The notes: generated by a model from the sequence alone, not told the origin. 55,251 nt of DNA from Gudongella sp034004165 (GCA_034004165.1 JAVEXI010000007.1:1-55251), one strand, 5' to 3'; numbered from the stretch's first letter, positions 24,167 through 34,156 are shown. Program-made: numbers and translations.

Positions 24167-27100
24167 TTGAACATATCTAAGTTTTCCGTAAATAAACCTG
24201 TCACCATAACCATGATAGTTCTGGTAGTAGTGCTTTTAGGTGCAATTTCTCTAACCAGACTACCAATAGACCTTTTTCCTGATTTTGAACTGCCAGTTGC
24301 TATTGTATCCACTAGTTATTCAGGAGCAGGGCCTCAGGAAATAGAAAATCTAATAACCAGGCAAATAGAAGGTGCAGTTGCAACAGTTGGTAATATTGAT
24401 ACCGTGAGCTCCATTTCATCAGAGGGGAGCTCTATTGTCATTGCTCAATTTAACTTCGGCGTCGATATGGAAAATGCTGCTCTTGAAATGAGAGAAAAAG
24501 TCGACATGGTTAAGGGATTTTTACCTGAGGATTCTGATGATCCAATGGTTCTAAAAATTGACCCTAATGCCATGCCAATAATGCAGATATCTCTAACTTC
24601 AGAAGGAGACCTTGCAAGGCTTCAAAAACTGGCAGAGGATACTTTTAGCCAGAGGTTTGAAAGACTTGATGGCGTAGCATCTGTCAGCATCGGTGGTGGC
24701 TATACTAGAGAGATTGAAATAATTGCAAACCAGAACCAACTTTCTGGTATGGGACTTTCAATAGGTCAGCTTGGACAGATAATTGGAGCTTCAAACCTGA
24801 ATTACCCTGGCGGCAGTGTCAATAAAGGCGACCAGGAGCTTTCTGTTAGAATCACAGGAGAATACAAGACGGTAGAAGATATTAAACAAACCCCAATAAT
24901 ACTTCAGTCAGGCGATGTAATCAGTCTTGGTGATATTGCCGATGTAAAGCTGATCAATAGAGAATTAAGCTCAATATCTCGTACAAATGGGAAAGAGAGC
25001 ATTACAATATCAATACAGAAACAGTCTGGTAAGAATACCGTTCAAGTAGCAGAGCGAATTCATGCGGAGCTTAAAAAGCTTGAATCTGATTATCCAGGAA
25101 TAGGCTTTCAGACTACCATGGACAGCTCTATGTTCATTGTCCAGGCAATTAATACTGTTGCAAAGAATGCTATTTTTGGATCTTTGCTGGCAGTTCTAAT
25201 TCTGTATATATTCCTTAAGAACTTAAGGACTACTACAATTATTGGTATATCTATACCTATTTCACTGATTACATCATTTATACTGTTGTATTTTAATGGA
25301 ATTACCTTAAACATTATGACACTTGGCGGTCTGGCTATGGCGGTGGGTATGCTCGTAGACAGTGCAATTGTCGTGTTGGAGAATATATTTAGATTCAGGA
25401 GTGAAGGCCTCTCAAAATATGATGCTGCAATTAAGGGAGCATCAGAGGTTGGAATGGCTATAACAGCTTCAACTCTGACCACAATCGCAGTATTCCTTCC
25501 AATCGTCTTTGTAGAAGGATTTGTAGGAACCATATTTAAAGATTTCGCGATGACGGTTACGCTATCTTTGGCTGCATCCTTGGCAGTGTCATTAACTCTT
25601 GTTCCTATGCTGTCATCCAAGATGCTTTCAGTTTCTGAAGAAAGTGGAAAGAAAAGAAGGCTTGGGAAAGTATATAAAGTATTTGATGATTTTTATGAAA
25701 AGGTTGAAAATAAATATGAAGACTTGCTAAATAAAAGTATAAAGAACAAGGGCAAAACAGTGATTATTGCAGTTATATTATTTGCATTGAGTATTGCCAG
25801 CATTTTTGTCGTTGGAATGGAGTTTTTGCCAGTCACCGATGAGGGAATGGTATCTGTAAACGTAAATCTGCCTCTTGGTGCCAGTACAGACAAAATTAAT
25901 AGTGTAGCAATGGAAGTTGAGGAACTGCTTAAACAAGTACTAGAAATTGAGTCAGTAGCAACTAATATTGGTTCGGGAGACTCGATGATGGGTGGAATTA
26001 TGTCAAGGAGTGGTGCTTCAATCTCTATAATGCTGGAATCCTTATCAGAAAGGAATCGAAGTACAGCAGAAATAGCTGAAAACATTAGAAATATAGTTAA
26101 GGATATACCTGGTGCAGAAATATCAGTAAATGTGACATCGAATATGGGGATGATTATGACAGGCGATCCAGTAAGCATAAGTATAAAGGGACCAGAATTA
26201 GACGTACTAGGTGATATTTCTGAGGATGTGAAGACGATTGTTGAATCTGTTTCAGGCACCAGAGAAGTAAGCACAAGCGTAAGCGATTCTGTTCCGATTG
26301 TTGAAGTGGCAGTAAAGAAAGAAATTGCAGCGTTTTATGGCATGACCACAGCCCAGGTAGCTACAGGAGTAAGAGGTGGCTCAACAGGTATGACTGTGAC
26401 GCGATTTAAAGAGGCTGGAGATGAGATAAATGTGGTAATAAAGCCTGAAGGTGATGTATCTGAAAGCATAGATAACTTTAGACAGTTGGAACTTACTACA
26501 CCTTTGGGAACAAATATACCCTTAAGTCTTGTAGCTGATATTTCTGTAGCAAAGGGACCAGTGTCGATAAGAAGGGACAACCAGGAGAGAGAAGTAACAG
26601 TATCTGGTCAGATTATTGGAAGAGATTTAAATAGCATTACCAGTGATATTGAAATAAAACTTGAAGAGTACGATATGCCTGAAGGATACAGTTACTATAT
26701 GGGCGGAGAGCGAGAAGAGATGCTTGATGCATTTAACCAGTTAACTCAGGCTCTAATTCTTGCGGTTATACTGATATATATGGTAATGGCAGCGCAGTTT
26801 GAATCGCTGATATATCCATTTATAATCATGTTTACAATACCTTTGGCATTTTCAGGAGGAGCCCTGGGGTTATTCCTGACAGGCAGGTCACTAGGCGTAA
26901 CAGCACTTATAGGAGCTATAATACTTGCTGGAATTGTAGTAAACAACGGTATAGTATTGGTGGATTATATAAATGTGCTTAGAAAAGAAGGGAAGACAAG
27001 AGAAGAAGCAATATTATTGGCAGGACCAGTAAGGCTGAGACCAATCCTGATGACAACACTTACAACAGTATTAGGTCTTGTCCCAATAACCATGGGAATA

Positions 27101-27247
27101 GGAGAAGGAGCAGAGCTGATGGCACCGATGGGTTCAGTAGTAATCGCTGGTCTGTCACTTTCAACAGTAATCACCCTAGTCCTCATACCAGTGATATATA
27201 TTATCTTTGATGATATAGCAAAGAAAATGAAACCAGCGAGTGAGTAA
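24167..27247 (+). CDS. RND (AcrB/MdtB-like) efflux pump
   Basis: A 1026-residue pump with the RND plan: first helix (about 11-29), a large extracytoplasmic domain, helices about 335-480, a second extracytoplasmic domain after about 550 and helices about 855-1010. The proton-relay helix reads GMLVDSAIVVLEN, keeping the first of the two adjacent aspartates of AcrB; many RND relatives have only one. The usual length is about 1030-1050. The TTG start is preceded by AGGGGTGA. It exports drugs, surfactants or lipids with the lipoprotein adaptor next to it; the TolC-like protein at the head of the cluster is the only duct candidate in the window. Confidence 0.94.
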   Translation: MNISKFSVNKPVTITMIVLVVVLLGAISLTRLPIDLFPDFELPVAIVSTSYSGAGPQEIENLITRQIEGAVATVGNIDTVSSISSEGSSIVIAQFNFGVDMENAALEMREKVDMVKGFLPEDSDDPMVLKIDPNAMPIMQISLTSEGDLARLQKLAEDTFSQRFERLDGVASVSIGGGYTREIEIIANQNQLSGMGLSIGQLGQIIGASNLNYPGGSVNKGDQELSVRITGEYKTVEDIKQTPIILQSGDVISLGDIADVKLINRELSSISRTNGKESITISIQKQSGKNTVQVAERIHAELKKLESDYPGIGFQTTMDSSMFIVQAINTVAKNAIFGSLLAVLILYIFLKNLRTTTIIGISIPISLITSFILLYFNGITLNIMTLGGLAMAVGMLVDSAIVVLENIFRFRSEGLSKYDAAIKGASEVGMAITASTLTTIAVFLPIVFVEGFVGTIFKDFAMTVTLSLAASLAVSLTLVPMLSSKMLSVSEESGKKRRLGKVYKVFDDFYEKVENKYEDLLNKSIKNKGKTVIIAVILFALSIASIFVVGMEFLPVTDEGMVSVNVNLPLGASTDKINSVAMEVEELLKQVLEIESVATNIGSGDSMMGGIMSRSGASISIMLESLSERNRSTAEIAENIRNIVKDIPGAEISVNVTSNMGMIMTGDPVSISIKGPELDVLGDISEDVKTIVESVSGTREVSTSVSDSVPIVEVAVKKEIAAFYGMTTAQVATGVRGGSTGMTVTRFKEAGDEINVVIKPEGDVSESIDNFRQLELTTPLGTNIPLSLVADISVAKGPVSIRRDNQEREVTVSGQIIGRDLNSITSDIEIKLEEYDMPEGYSYYMGGEREEMLDAFNQLTQALILAVILIYMVMAAQFESLIYPFIIMFTIPLAFSGGALGLFLTGRSLGVTALIGAIILAGIVVNNGIVLVDYINVLRKEGKTREEAILLAGPVRLRPILMTTLTTVLGLVPITMGIGEGAELMAPMGSVVIAGLSLSTVITLVLIPVIYIIFDDIAKKMKPASE

Positions 27248-27254
27248 CGACCAA

Positions 27255-27302
27255 AAGATCTTGCCTTTTAACTATTCACTATTCACTGTTAGTTGTTCAC
27301 TG
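27255..27302. repeat. TTCACTATTCACT-type repeats
   Basis: TTTTAACTATTCACTATTCA and related units follow the RND gene directly. No hairpin terminator is visible here. Confidence 0.6.
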
Positions 27303-27309
27303 AATTTTA

Positions 27310-27326
27310 GTTACAATTCAGTTACA
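27310..27326 (-). promoter_or_regulatory. WalR-type box 3
   Basis: On the - strand this reads TGTAAC-TGAAT-TGTAAC, an exact match to TGTWAH-N5-TGTWAH, 25 bp upstream of the -35 of the stalk-protein gene. Confidence 0.6.
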
Positions 27327-27351
27327 ATGCACGTTTTACCGCTTTCAAGCT

Positions 27352-27380
27352 TTGACAATTTACTAGCAAAGGGATATTAT
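27352..27380 (+). promoter_or_regulatory. Sigma-A promoter of the stalk-protein gene
   Basis: A perfect -35 TTGACA (27352-27357), a 17-bp spacer and TATTAT (27375-27380). Transcription should start only a few bases before the AAGGAGGG ribosome site. Confidence 0.85.
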
Positions 27381-27402
27381 ATATTGTAAGGAGGGAGTTA
27401 AA

Positions 27403-28437
27403 ATGTTAAAAAACAAAAGAAGAATTGCAATTCTAATCGTAGCATTAATGCTCGTTATGGCGTTTTCAACCACAGGTTTTGCAAGCTGGCTCGATAAGAC
27501 AGTAAAAGCATCCTACAGAAATATTACAGTATTTGTAAATGGAGTACAAAAGCAAGCTCTTACGGAGACAGGAACAGCAGTTGAACCATTTATCGTTGAT
27601 GGTACTACATATGTACCATTGAGAGGTATTGCTAGTATGTTAGGATACCAGGTAAGCTTTAACCCTTCAACCTACAGGATAGATCTGCAGGGCACAGATG
27701 TACAAGCACTAGCAGCTCAGGTAGTACAAAAGGAAGCAAGGATTAAAGAGCTTGAAACATTATTAGCTAAATATGGAGCATCAACTGAAGTTGTAGATTT
27801 AGAAAAAGATCTTAATAAAGATTATACTAAGATAGGTACATTGGGTATAGAAGACATTAAACTAAAAGGCGATTCTAAGAGTATTGAATTGCAGGTTTTC
27901 GTAGATTTGACTAAAGATAAGGATTATGATGCTTGGGACAAACTGAGTGACACAACTAAGAAGAGAGTACTCCAGTCTATGGTAGACGATATTTTGGATG
28001 AATACTCAAAAGCAACAGTTACAGGATTTGTTCAAGATAACTATGACAAGGCTAAGTTATTAAAATTCAGTCTGGATAGAAGTGGCAAAGTTGTTTTTGG
28101 CAGTGGAAGTAGCTCCAGCAGATCTGATTTGTTAGATTTAGAAGATGAATTAAATTATAGACTTGATCGAATTTACTATTCAAGTAGTGGTTATGTGGAA
28201 GTTGATGTAGTTGTCGATGGCGATGAAGATGATATATCTGTAGTAATCGATGCAGCATATCGCGATTTTAGGGAATTAGATACTGAAGATATTGAAGATT
28301 ATCTCGAAGATGTTTATGATGAAGTACAGTATTGGTTTAAAGATGCGAGCGTAAGTGGCAAATTTACTGATGGAAGAACAGATCTGGCAACCTTTACTTT
28401 TACAACCAAAGGAAGACTTAACCTAAGAATCAAATAA
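27403..28437 (+). CDS. Secreted stalk-domain (copper amine oxidase N-like) protein
   Basis: A 344-residue exported protein: signal peptide (about 1-26), a stalk domain of the copper amine oxidase N-terminal type (about 38-100, with FIVDGTTYVPLRGIASMLGY), a short coiled coil (about 102-125), then an acidic domain of unknown type containing a serine run. Such stalk domains occur widely in cell-surface proteins of Clostridia and say nothing about oxidase activity. A strong promoter and a WalR-type box suggest co-regulation with the S-layer gene. The function is unknown. Confidence 0.82.
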   Translation: MLKNKRRIAILIVALMLVMAFSTTGFASWLDKTVKASYRNITVFVNGVQKQALTETGTAVEPFIVDGTTYVPLRGIASMLGYQVSFNPSTYRIDLQGTDVQALAAQVVQKEARIKELETLLAKYGASTEVVDLEKDLNKDYTKIGTLGIEDIKLKGDSKSIELQVFVDLTKDKDYDAWDKLSDTTKKRVLQSMVDDILDEYSKATVTGFVQDNYDKAKLLKFSLDRSGKVVFGSGSSSSRSDLLDLEDELNYRLDRIYYSSSGYVEVDVVVDGDEDDISVVIDAAYRDFRELDTEDIEDYLEDVYDEVQYWFKDASVSGKFTDGRTDLATFTFTTKGRLNLRIK

Positions 28438-28458
28438 TGATTTTGCTTAAATAACTAA

Positions 28459-28487
28459 AAACCGGCTTTCTATTTGAAAGTCGGTTT
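28459..28487 (+). terminator. Hairpin between the stalk and SLH genes
   Basis: AAACCGGCTTTC pairs with GAAAGTCGGTTT (one G-T pair) around a 5-base loop. The T tract is short, so it may only partly terminate and let the SLH gene at 28512 be expressed by read-through. Confidence 0.6.
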
Positions 28488-28511
28488 AAACATAATTTAG
28501 GGGCGCTTAAT

Positions 28512-30068
28512 ATGAAAAGAATCTCAATAGCATTTTTTGCGGTATTATTTATACTGTTTGGATTTACAAATAACTCCCATGCAGTGTCAACAGGAAATAG
28601 TAAAGTTAACTGGCTTGTAGAAAGAGGCTTAGTAACTGGATACCCAGATGGTACCTATGGGCTGGATAAACCAATAACAAGATCAGAAGTTGCAGCTCTT
28701 TTGACTAGAGTTGAAGATAAAGAGTCTACTGCCGACTTGCTAAAACCATTTCCAGGTAGATTTAGTGATGTATTTACTAATCACTGGGCAAATGGTTATA
28801 TTAACTATGCTTCTAACTTAAACTATATTAATGGATATCCAGACAATACTTTTAAACCAGAGAATAATATAACCTATGCTGAAGTAATTAAAATCTTGGT
28901 AATGGCCAAAGGAGATATTCCTAATCTGGATGAATTTGAAGGAAGCCTTTGGTATATTCCATATATCCTTAAAGCTACAGAAAATGGGATACTTGATGAT
29001 GTTGTTCTTCCTTTTGGTGGTTACAGTTATTCTGCATCCAGAGAAATAGTTTTCGAGATGATTTACAATACAATTGAAGCAACTGTAGAAGAGGAACTAG
29101 AATCTTATAAAGTAATTGTAACTGGAAACACTAGGACAATGGGAATTGATTCAAACGAATTAGAGGTTGCTGTAGTAAGAAGCAAGAAGACAGCAGGCAA
29201 ACAGAGCCAAAGATACTCTGAAAATAGAGAATTCACCATCAACTTCAATACACACCTTGATACCGAAATGTATCTTGGAAAAGTTCTTGATATAACCATA
29301 GACAGAGAAGATACAATAGTTAAATTCAGTGTGGATGAGACTTTTGGCTACTACACAGGTCCTTTTGTTGTCGAACCAGATTATATCACGCTTAATACCG
29401 GAGATATATTTGAAGTTGAAACTAGTACCAGATCACGAAGTGAAACTGAACGTCTGTATTCGATGTACTATAATGACAGAGCATACGACTACGACAGATT
29501 CCTTGATAAAATGGATGACTACGATGGATTCAATGACGACAGGTATATAGTCGAATTTGCACGGATAACGACAAAAGGTGACTATGTGTATTTTATCGAT
29601 GGATTTGATTTTGATGACATTTCTCCCGTTGTAACAGTGACTGGCGAGAGAAGAACCATAGGAGTTATGGATGACAAAGGTAATGGTAGTGTTAAGGATA
29701 TCAGACTTGACTCTGTATTTGGATACTACGATGGGAAATTCGTTGATTTAGATATTAGAGAGATAGTACCAGAGGATGCACTTCATATATATGGAAACAA
29801 TGCAATTGTAAAAATGGATGGAGTGTATACGGGAACCTATTACGGAGTGGATGAATATACTGGAATATATTATGCTGTGATATCCGATCAATATTTCCAG
29901 ATTAGAAACACATCGTTCAAGAAACCAGTGTACTCACTGGATGGAGTTCAATTTGCAACGCTGATCGATACTGAAGCATTTGATACACTGGAAGACCTGG
30001 AAGGAAGAAGAGTAGTATTTATAATCGACCTGAATGGTTCACTACAGATGATATCGAAATACTACTAA
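28512..30068 (+). CDS. SLH-domain cell-surface protein
   Basis: A 518-residue exported protein: signal peptide (about 1-24), three SLH repeats (about 30-75 with GYPDGTYGLDKPITRSEV, about 90-135 with FSDVFTNHWANGY and NGYPDNTFKPENNITYAEV, and a weaker third to about 195), then a beta-rich domain without recognisable motifs. SLH domains hold the protein to the cell wall. It follows the stalk-protein gene closely with no clear promoter of its own, and its start is preceded by a weak site (TTAGGGGCGC). The function of the C-terminal part is unknown. Confidence 0.85.
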   Translation: MKRISIAFFAVLFILFGFTNNSHAVSTGNSKVNWLVERGLVTGYPDGTYGLDKPITRSEVAALLTRVEDKESTADLLKPFPGRFSDVFTNHWANGYINYASNLNYINGYPDNTFKPENNITYAEVIKILVMAKGDIPNLDEFEGSLWYIPYILKATENGILDDVVLPFGGYSYSASREIVFEMIYNTIEATVEEELESYKVIVTGNTRTMGIDSNELEVAVVRSKKTAGKQSQRYSENREFTINFNTHLDTEMYLGKVLDITIDREDTIVKFSVDETFGYYTGPFVVEPDYITLNTGDIFEVETSTRSRSETERLYSMYYNDRAYDYDRFLDKMDDYDGFNDDRYIVEFARITTKGDYVYFIDGFDFDDISPVVTVTGERRTIGVMDDKGNGSVKDIRLDSVFGYYDGKFVDLDIREIVPEDALHIYGNNAIVKMDGVYTGTYYGVDEYTGIYYAVISDQYFQIRNTSFKKPVYSLDGVQFATLIDTEAFDTLEDLEGRRVVFIIDLNGSLQMISKYY

Positions 30069-30304
30069 ATGCAGTGAATAAATAATAGTGAATAGTGAAT
30101 AACAAAAGGCAAAGGATCAGATTCTTCGCTAAACGCTCAGAATGACAGATTTGCGTGTTTTAAGATAAACTAAAAGCTGACTACCAATTTATAAAGGAGT
30201 CAGCTTATTTTATTATGTGATCTTGTATCTTATTTTTCTCTTCACCGTTCACTATGGCCAGCAAAGCTAGCCCCTACAATTCACTATTCACTATTCACTG
30301 TTCA
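30069..30304. repeat. Intergenic repeat cluster
   Basis: A 236-bp gap between convergent genes. It holds AGTGAATAAATAATAGTGAA-type repeats (30070-30098), a reversed GTCATTCTGAGCG-type unit (30118-30148), a hairpin TAAAAGCTGACT / GGAGTCAGCTTATTTTA (30171-30214) that may terminate the SLH gene, the reversed GTAGGGGCTAGC-type hairpin (30256-30277) and more TTCACTATTCACT repeats up to 30314. Confidence 0.7.
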
Positions 30305-32101
30305 CTATTCACTGATCCTCTTATTCGCCCAAATTCCAAGTCCAAGCAATGTCCAGAAGACTGGTGCAACTGAAATTAAGCTGTCATTAGTGAGCCCTGT
30401 AAACAGATAAACTGCCACTGCAAGTGAAATACTCAAGCCAGCAGCCTCTGTAAAGGTGTTATACTCTGGCCTTTTGAAGTACAACTTAAAGCTGTTGAAT
30501 AAATACATTCCCCAAAGAGCCATAAGTGCCAGAACTGATAGAATTCCTGTATTGACAGCCATTTGCAGGTACATATTGTGTGGCTTGTCTACAATCTGGT
30601 TGATATTCGTAAAACCTTTGAACTTTCCAACGTAGTCATAATGCGGAAAGTGAAGAGCATAGGTGTCTGGTCCGTGTCCAATTATGATAGTCTCCTTGAG
30701 CATTGGAATAGTTCTCGACCATATATATCCCCTGCTAGAAGCCATTCCTTCTCTTCCTTCAAATCCAAAGTATGGAGACTTCAAATCAGTTAAGTAGCTC
30801 TGGTCATAATACATTGCCTTCATTTGTCCACTATCGGATACAATTCTAAAGCTTCTTCTTCCAAGGCTAGTAGATAGTGTTGTGTACAATACTGGATTAT
30901 CATTGTGAATTTGGATTTCAAAGCGGTGCTTGCTGTAAGGCTCTATTAATGTGTTCAATACACTATCGTTTTGCTCCATCTCAAGAGGATTTCCGTTTGA
31001 ATCAAGAAAAAGAAATCCATCTTTAAGAGATTCTATGGTCATAGAGTAGTCATTGAAAACGATAGTTACCTTGTCGTCGTCAAATACTATATCTTCCAAA
31101 TCCATTTCTCTGGTGGCTGTAATACTTTTAAGTCCTGCCAAAAATCTATCTTTTATCAGCCCATCTCTAACTGTGTTTACACCAAAGAGGATTGCACCAG
31201 CTAGTACCAACATAACCAGCACAGATTTCCAGTGAATAAAAAGTTGTTTTCTAAGCATAATTGCTACAAGTAAAACATAAAAGATTACTCCAAACATTGC
31301 AGCTCTAGATCTGGATCCCAGAATTGTCATAAAGGACATAAGGCTTACGGCAAGAAAGAAAAACTTAAATCTTTTATCTTTCAAAGTGAGAAACATTGTG
31401 GAAGAAAGTGCAAATACCATACTCATGTATACGCCGACAAAGTTGATGTTATAGAGTGTCGCATAAATGGCTTTACTCCTTGCAAAGGTAAAATTTAATT
31501 CATCTGCAATATGCTCCAGTTGTTTTGGAAGTATAAGTTTTTTACCAAAAGAAGTCATAAGAAAATCTTTTCCAACAAACTGCGTAAGTCCCAAAACTGT
31601 CATTACAGCGACAGATAACCCAAGGGCTGTTAATATGTACTTAAGTTGTTTTTCTTCTTCAACAAGGTTAATACCTAAGAATACAATTGCAATATAGGCA
31701 AACAGAACCCAGATTCCTTCATACCTGTCGACAAATCCCTGGACTGCAACTCCTTTATACTGTGCAAAGATTGTCGATAATAGCACCAAAACCAAATATC
31801 CAGCCATTGGATAATACAATTTTGTCTTATTAAGTGGTGACTTTCTGCTTGTAGCAAATTTGGTTATAAACATTAAGAGTCCTATAGCTGTAAATATAAG
31901 TAGCCAAACCATTTTATAATACGAAAAGAAATCGAAGTTCTCTCCGCCGTTTGTAAAAAGAAGCGTTGCACTATTTGGAGGAACAACCTTCAAAAATACA
32001 ATTAATGGGATAATTGCAATAGCTGCTATAAGTGGTGCAACTTTTAAAAGCTCCTGAAATATTGAATTTGATTTATTTTGTTTAGCTCGTTTTTTACTCA
32101 A
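30305..32101 (-). CDS. O-antigen ligase/polymerase family membrane protein
   Basis: A 598-residue polytopic membrane protein with about 12 helices and a large extracytoplasmic insert (about 310-480). The insert is followed by a region (residues about 480-530) with HGPDTYALHFPHYD and KPHNMYLQMAVNTG, which matches the O-antigen ligase/Wzy family motif. Such proteins join or polymerise glycans on the outer face of the membrane, which fits the nearby Wzz and sugar-dehydratase genes. The TTG start lies downstream of AGAGGTGG. It is transcribed opposite to its neighbours. Ligase and polymerase cannot be told apart from sequence alone. Confidence 0.85.
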   Translation of the reverse strand: MSKKRAKQNKSNSIFQELLKVAPLIAAIAIIPLIVFLKVVPPNSATLLFTNGGENFDFFSYYKMVWLLIFTAIGLLMFITKFATSRKSPLNKTKLYYPMAGYLVLVLLSTIFAQYKGVAVQGFVDRYEGIWVLFAYIAIVFLGINLVEEEKQLKYILTALGLSVAVMTVLGLTQFVGKDFLMTSFGKKLILPKQLEHIADELNFTFARSKAIYATLYNINFVGVYMSMVFALSSTMFLTLKDKRFKFFFLAVSLMSFMTILGSRSRAAMFGVIFYVLLVAIMLRKQLFIHWKSVLVMLVLAGAILFGVNTVRDGLIKDRFLAGLKSITATREMDLEDIVFDDDKVTIVFNDYSMTIESLKDGFLFLDSNGNPLEMEQNDSVLNTLIEPYSKHRFEIQIHNDNPVLYTTLSTSLGRRSFRIVSDSGQMKAMYYDQSYLTDLKSPYFGFEGREGMASSRGYIWSRTIPMLKETIIIGHGPDTYALHFPHYDYVGKFKGFTNINQIVDKPHNMYLQMAVNTGILSVLALMALWGMYLFNSFKLYFKRPEYNTFTEAAGLSISLAVAVYLFTGLTNDSLISVAPVFWTLLGLGIWANKRISE

Positions 32102-32296
32102 CTAATCCACCTCTAAGTAGAATTTTATATTTTGATTATACCATAGATACGTTATTTATCGCATTTGAATTTTAGGGATTCTGGTATTTTAGTGGACATA
32201 TTCTATTAATTTGGTAGTTTTTTTGCAATAAATGGGTATAAAGACAATGTTTGAATGAGTGTTAAATAGTAATAGATTAAGTTAAGGGGGAAAACT
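32102..32296. promoter_or_regulatory. Divergent intergenic region
   Basis: An AT-rich 195-bp spacer between the O-antigen-ligase-like gene (- strand) and the nucleotidase gene (+ strand). TATAAT on the - strand (32141-32136) is a fair -10 without a good -35; TATAAA at 32237-32242 is a weak candidate for the + strand gene. No WalR-type box was found here. Confidence 0.35.
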
Positions 32297-34045
32297 ATGA
32301 TAAGAAACAAGAGGATTACAAGCCTAGCATTATCTCTGTTGATGATCTTAGCATTGGTGATAATGCCAAATCAGTTTGCTTTTGCAGAAGAAGTCCAGAC
32401 ACTTACAATCGTTCACGTAAACGACGTACACGGAAGAGTCGAGGAGAACGAAGGAAACAAGGAAATCGGATTTGCTAAAATGAAAACTGAGGTGGAACTG
32501 CTCAGAGCAGAGGATCCTAACCTGCTGTTTGTAAATGCAGGAGATATCTTCCACGGTACTACCATAGTCAACCTTACAGAAGGCGAGCAGATGGTAGAAA
32601 TGATGAATGCCATGGAATTTGATGCGATGGCACCTGGTAACCACGATTTCAACTATGGTTACGAGCAGTTGTTAAAGCTTAAAGGCCTTGCCGAATTCCC
32701 AATCCTTGGTGCTAATATTGTTCACGAGGACACAGGCGATTCAGATTTTGATCCTTATGTAATCTACACAATGGATAATGGACTTAAAGTAGGTATTTTT
32801 GGGATGGGAACTGACGAAACTAAGTATAAGTCAAGTCCCAAGAACAGCGTAGGTATTGAGTTTAAAGACGTTGTTGAAGTTGGTAAAGCAATGGTTGAAG
32901 AGCTAAAGGATAAATCCGACGTAATCATTGCAATTGTCCACCTTGGAGATGACGCATCATCTGTAAACACATCCATTAAGCTTGCAGAAGAAGTTGATGG
33001 TATTGACATAATAGTCGACGGACACAGCCACACAGTGTTAGAAGAAGGAAACCTTGTAAACGGCACACTTATAGTTCAGGCTGGAAACTATACGAACTAT
33101 ATCGGAATTGTTAAGGTTGAGGTAACTGACGGTGCAGTATCAAAGGCAGAAGCAAGTCTTATGCCTTATGAAGAAGCAGCATTACTAGAAGCTGACGAAG
33201 AAATTGAAGCAATGATTGCAGAAACCAAAGCTGTAAACGACCCGATAGTTCAGGTAGTTGTTGGAAGCACAGAGGTAGAGCTTGACGGAGAGAGAGATCA
33301 CGTCAGAGCAGGAGAAACCAACTTAGGAAACCTCCTAACTGATGCAATGAGACTCTCAACGGGCGCTGATATAGCATTTACTAACGGCGGCGGAATTAGA
33401 GCTAATATTGCACCAGGAGAAGTAAAGGTAAATGACGTTCTTACAGCATTCCCGTTCACCAACACACTTGCTGTTATCGAAGTTACAGGAGCTGAGCTTA
33501 AAGCTGCTGTTGAGCACGGAGTAAAAGACTATCCGGCGACCTCAGGTGGATTCCCACACGTAAGTGGAATGAAATACGTGTTTGATCCAAATCAGCCTGC
33601 AGGATCGAGAGTAACAGAAATTGTGGTAGGCGATGAGCCTGTCGATTTAGAAAAAGTATACACAATGGTCACAAATGACTTTATGGCCATAGGCGGAGAC
33701 GATTACACTATGTTTGCTGGCAAACCATTTGTCGGTGAAGGTGGTCTTCTGTCCGATGCTCTTATCGAGTACTTTGGAGAGAACCCTGTAGTAAGTCCGC
33801 AGATTGAAGGAAGAATTCTTGCTGTAGAAATATCTACAGAGCCTGCTCCAGAGCCAGAGCCTCCAGTAGTTCCGGAAGAGCCTGCTGCAAAGCCAGACAT
33901 CAAATATGTTGTTGTTCCAGGTGACTGGTTGTCTAAGATTGGCATAAAATACGGAGTAGAATGGAAGATGCTTGCTGAGTACAACAACATCAAGAATCCA
34001 GATCTTATCTTCCCGAATCAAATAATCATGATACCACAAAAATAA
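32297..34045 (+). CDS. Secreted 5'-nucleotidase/metallophosphatase with LysM anchor
   Basis: A 582-residue exported enzyme of the UshA/YfkN family. Signal peptide (about 1-30), calcineurin-like metallophosphatase domain with the metal motifs HVNDVHG, NAGDIFHG, GNHDFNYG and GHSH (about 38-260), 5'-nucleotidase C-terminal domain with NGGGIRANI (about 300-500), a Pro/Glu-rich linker, and one LysM peptidoglycan-binding domain at the end (about 535-580). It should release phosphate and nucleosides from extracellular nucleotides while bound to the wall. GGGGG precedes the ATG. A strong terminator follows, so it appears to be a single-gene unit. Confidence 0.95.
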   Translation: MIRNKRITSLALSLLMILALVIMPNQFAFAEEVQTLTIVHVNDVHGRVEENEGNKEIGFAKMKTEVELLRAEDPNLLFVNAGDIFHGTTIVNLTEGEQMVEMMNAMEFDAMAPGNHDFNYGYEQLLKLKGLAEFPILGANIVHEDTGDSDFDPYVIYTMDNGLKVGIFGMGTDETKYKSSPKNSVGIEFKDVVEVGKAMVEELKDKSDVIIAIVHLGDDASSVNTSIKLAEEVDGIDIIVDGHSHTVLEEGNLVNGTLIVQAGNYTNYIGIVKVEVTDGAVSKAEASLMPYEEAALLEADEEIEAMIAETKAVNDPIVQVVVGSTEVELDGERDHVRAGETNLGNLLTDAMRLSTGADIAFTNGGGIRANIAPGEVKVNDVLTAFPFTNTLAVIEVTGAELKAAVEHGVKDYPATSGGFPHVSGMKYVFDPNQPAGSRVTEIVVGDEPVDLEKVYTMVTNDFMAIGGDDYTMFAGKPFVGEGGLLSDALIEYFGENPVVSPQIEGRILAVEISTEPAPEPEPPVVPEEPAAKPDIKYVVVPGDWLSKIGIKYGVEWKMLAEYNNIKNPDLIFPNQIIMIPQK

Positions 34046-34060
34046 TTAAATAGCAGTCAC

Positions 34061-34100
34061 AAGCTCCGGGTACCTTATTACCCGGAGCTTTTTACGTTTT
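34061..34100 (+). terminator. Rho-independent terminator of the nucleotidase gene
   Basis: A 12-bp perfect stem, AAGCTCCGGGTA / TACCCGGAGCTT (34061-34072, 34079-34090), followed by TTTACGTTTT. Confidence 0.92.
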
Positions 34101-34127
34101 ATAATACCTTAATATTTAGAGAAAATA

Positions 34128-34156
34128 TTGATTTAAGCGGCTTATTCATGTATTAT
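34128..34156 (+). promoter_or_regulatory. Sigma-A promoter of the Wzz-like gene
   Basis: TTGATT (34128-34133), a 17-bp spacer and TATTAT (34151-34156), 31 bp before the ATG at 34188. Confidence 0.72.

Noticed and set aside
27403..28437. Copper amine oxidase enzyme
   Set aside because: Only the small N-terminal stalk-type domain is present; the catalytic domain is absent.
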